Assembly: GCA_013140935.1 (NCBI GenBank)
Contig: JABFSD010001071.1
Location: 1 to 16,152 of the forward strand
Length of the DNA: 16,152 bases
Source of the DNA: Acidobacteriota bacterium
Lineage (GTDB): Bacteria; Acidobacteriota; Blastocatellia; RBC074
Reading direction: 5' to 3'
The notes under the pieces were generated by a model. It searched no databases and was not told the DNA's origin. It saw nothing but the letters and a program-made list of their open reading frames with translations. A program made the translations under genes and the position numbers. Shown piece by piece: positions 15,612 to 16,152 of the stretch. Every line of letters begins with the position of its first letter. Positions within the stretch are counted from its first letter, which is position 1.

Positions 15612-15802
15612 GCGGTGAGAGTGAAACCAGTGCCAGGAAAATTGACCGGGGTTCTGAGGCAATTGTCTCTGCGGTTTCCCCTCATCGAACGAGTTTGGCA
15701 AAAATCTTGACCGTTGATGTTGTGGTTAAGGTTGGGGGAAACGAGAGAGCAACGAACGGGCTAGATTCTCTAACAAGGCCGAGCGCGAGGCAAGACAGCT
15801 TC
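15612..15802. other. Upstream region of the AraC-type gene, no gene seen
   Basis: I see no convincing coding sequence on either strand. Short open frames exist but lack ribosome-binding sites and protein character. The region presumably holds the promoter of the array/AraC transcript. Confidence 0.5.
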
Positions 15803-15846
15803 AAAAAAAGAGGGCGGCGTTTCTTCAAAGAAATGCCGCCCTCTTT
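15803..15846 (-). terminator. Strong hairpin terminator facing leftward
   Basis: AAAGAGGGCGGC (15807-15818) pairs with GCCGCCCTCTTT (15835-15846). The stem continues inward with GTTTCTT/AAGAAAT (one G-T pair), leaving a 2-base loop, about 19 bp in all. On the minus strand it is followed by a T7 run. No gene that it would serve is visible to its right, and the pckA-like remnant begins directly beside it. Confidence 0.88.
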
Positions 15847-15860
15847 CCTGTGCGCCGCCC

Positions 15861-15995
15861 GAAGTACTGAAGCCGCGCAGTAGGTAGCGCGACGCGAAAG
15901 CCAAACATTTGGCGAACTTGTTTCAAGAGAACGTCAAACAGTTTGAGGCAGGCGTCTCGGAGGCAGTGAAATGAACAAGGCCGAAAGTCGAATAA
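15861..15995 (+). pseudogene. Decayed 3'-end fragment of a second pckA
   Basis: Translating in one frame gives EVLKPRSR*RDAKAKHL, then [20 protein letters not shown] and a stop. This matches the end of the PEP carboxykinase in this window ([22 protein letters not shown], then [20 protein letters not shown]), with an in-frame loss of five codons between GACGC repeats. Bases 15891-15998 align without gaps to 11287-11394 with 21 mismatches in 108 (about 81% identity), including the TAA stop in register. In-frame stops at 15885-ish and 15972 disable it. Similarity continues past the stop into the left arm of the pckA terminator (AAAGCGCC, AACGATTT), where the right arm has diverged. Nothing upstream of codon 490 or so is present. 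Synonymous as well as amino-acid changes suggest that it diverged as a working gene before decay. Confidence 0.85.
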
Positions 15996-16090
15996 CAAGC
16001 TGTCTTTGGCAGAAAAAGAAAAGCGCCTAACGATTTGCTCAAAAAAGCAGAACGTCTTACGTCGGGACGAGCGTCCTGTCGGCCCAGACT

Positions 16091-16152
16091 GCCTTGCCAC
16101 AACTCGGTGCGGGTGCCACGAATGCAGTACCCGCACCGAGTTGTGGCAAGGC
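16091..16152. repeat. Perfect 24-bp inverted repeat at the window edge
   Basis: Bases 16091-16114 and 16129-16152 are exact reverse complements (arms begin GCCTTGCCACAACTCGG) around a 14-base loop. The outer end coincides with the window edge, so the arms may be longer. There is no T-rich tail within view. It resembles a REP/MITE-type repeat more than a terminator. Confidence 0.9.

Noticed and set aside
15468..15701. ORFs encoding Pro-Asn-Gln-Thr-Lys repeats as a repeat protein
   Set aside because: They are by-products of a CCAAA array that is open in all frames. They end right after the array and their other parts are not protein-like. I treat them as out-of-phase products of the AraC locus.

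Overview
The window is a stretch of bacterial chromosome, most likely from an Acidobacteriota (acidobacterial) genome. The best taxonomic clue is the C-terminal half of the secreted protein at 11474-13363. It matches the 'Solibacter uncharacterized C-terminal domain' pattern (TIGR03437 type), which is typical of that phylum. The large exported S9 peptidase, the SpoIIM-family membrane protein in a background with no other sporulation genes, and the ATP-type PEP carboxykinase fit but do not prove it. I could not assign a class.

Left part (1-3606): the 3'-truncated gene of a CaCA-family cation antiporter and a yjbQ-type gene lie on the minus strand, separated by a heptamer hairpin. A divergent gene encodes an Nfu-type Fe-S carrier with a clear promoter and terminator. 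A palindromic spacer separates it from a convergent gene for a secreted CARDB-like protein.

Middle part (3607-9528): a large exported S9 (prolyl oligopeptidase) peptidase is divergent from a small two-helix membrane protein. Next comes a spacer with a doubtful 73-codon ORF and a very good 48-bp inverted repeat. A likely two-gene unit on the minus strand follows, with a SpoIIM-family gene first and a 99-residue unknown second.

Right part (9529-16152): pckA (gluconeogenic PEP carboxykinase) ends in a strong bidirectional terminator. Beyond it lies an accessory-looking segment holding the Kelch/TIGR03437-like protein, a Cys-containing secreted protein of unknown family whose DNA looks more AT-rich than its neighbours, a 128-bp MITE-like element, and a single-domain AraC-type regulator. 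The segment is closed on the right by a decayed second copy of the pckA 3' end in the same orientation, with about 81% identity over 108 gap-free bases. The window ends on a perfect 24-bp inverted repeat.

Two observations stand out. First, the AraC regulator is preceded by about 14.6 copies of the pentanucleotide TTTGG (CCAAA on the coding strand), placed between a good Shine-Dalgarno/start site and the regulator's reading frame. At the present copy number those starts are out of frame, and gaining or losing one unit would fuse one of them to the regulator. This has the layout of a phase-variable switch. Second, the accessory segment sits between the real pckA 3' end and a diverged pckA 3' end, which resembles an island inserted at the end of a protein gene. 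No integrase is visible, so this remains an inference.
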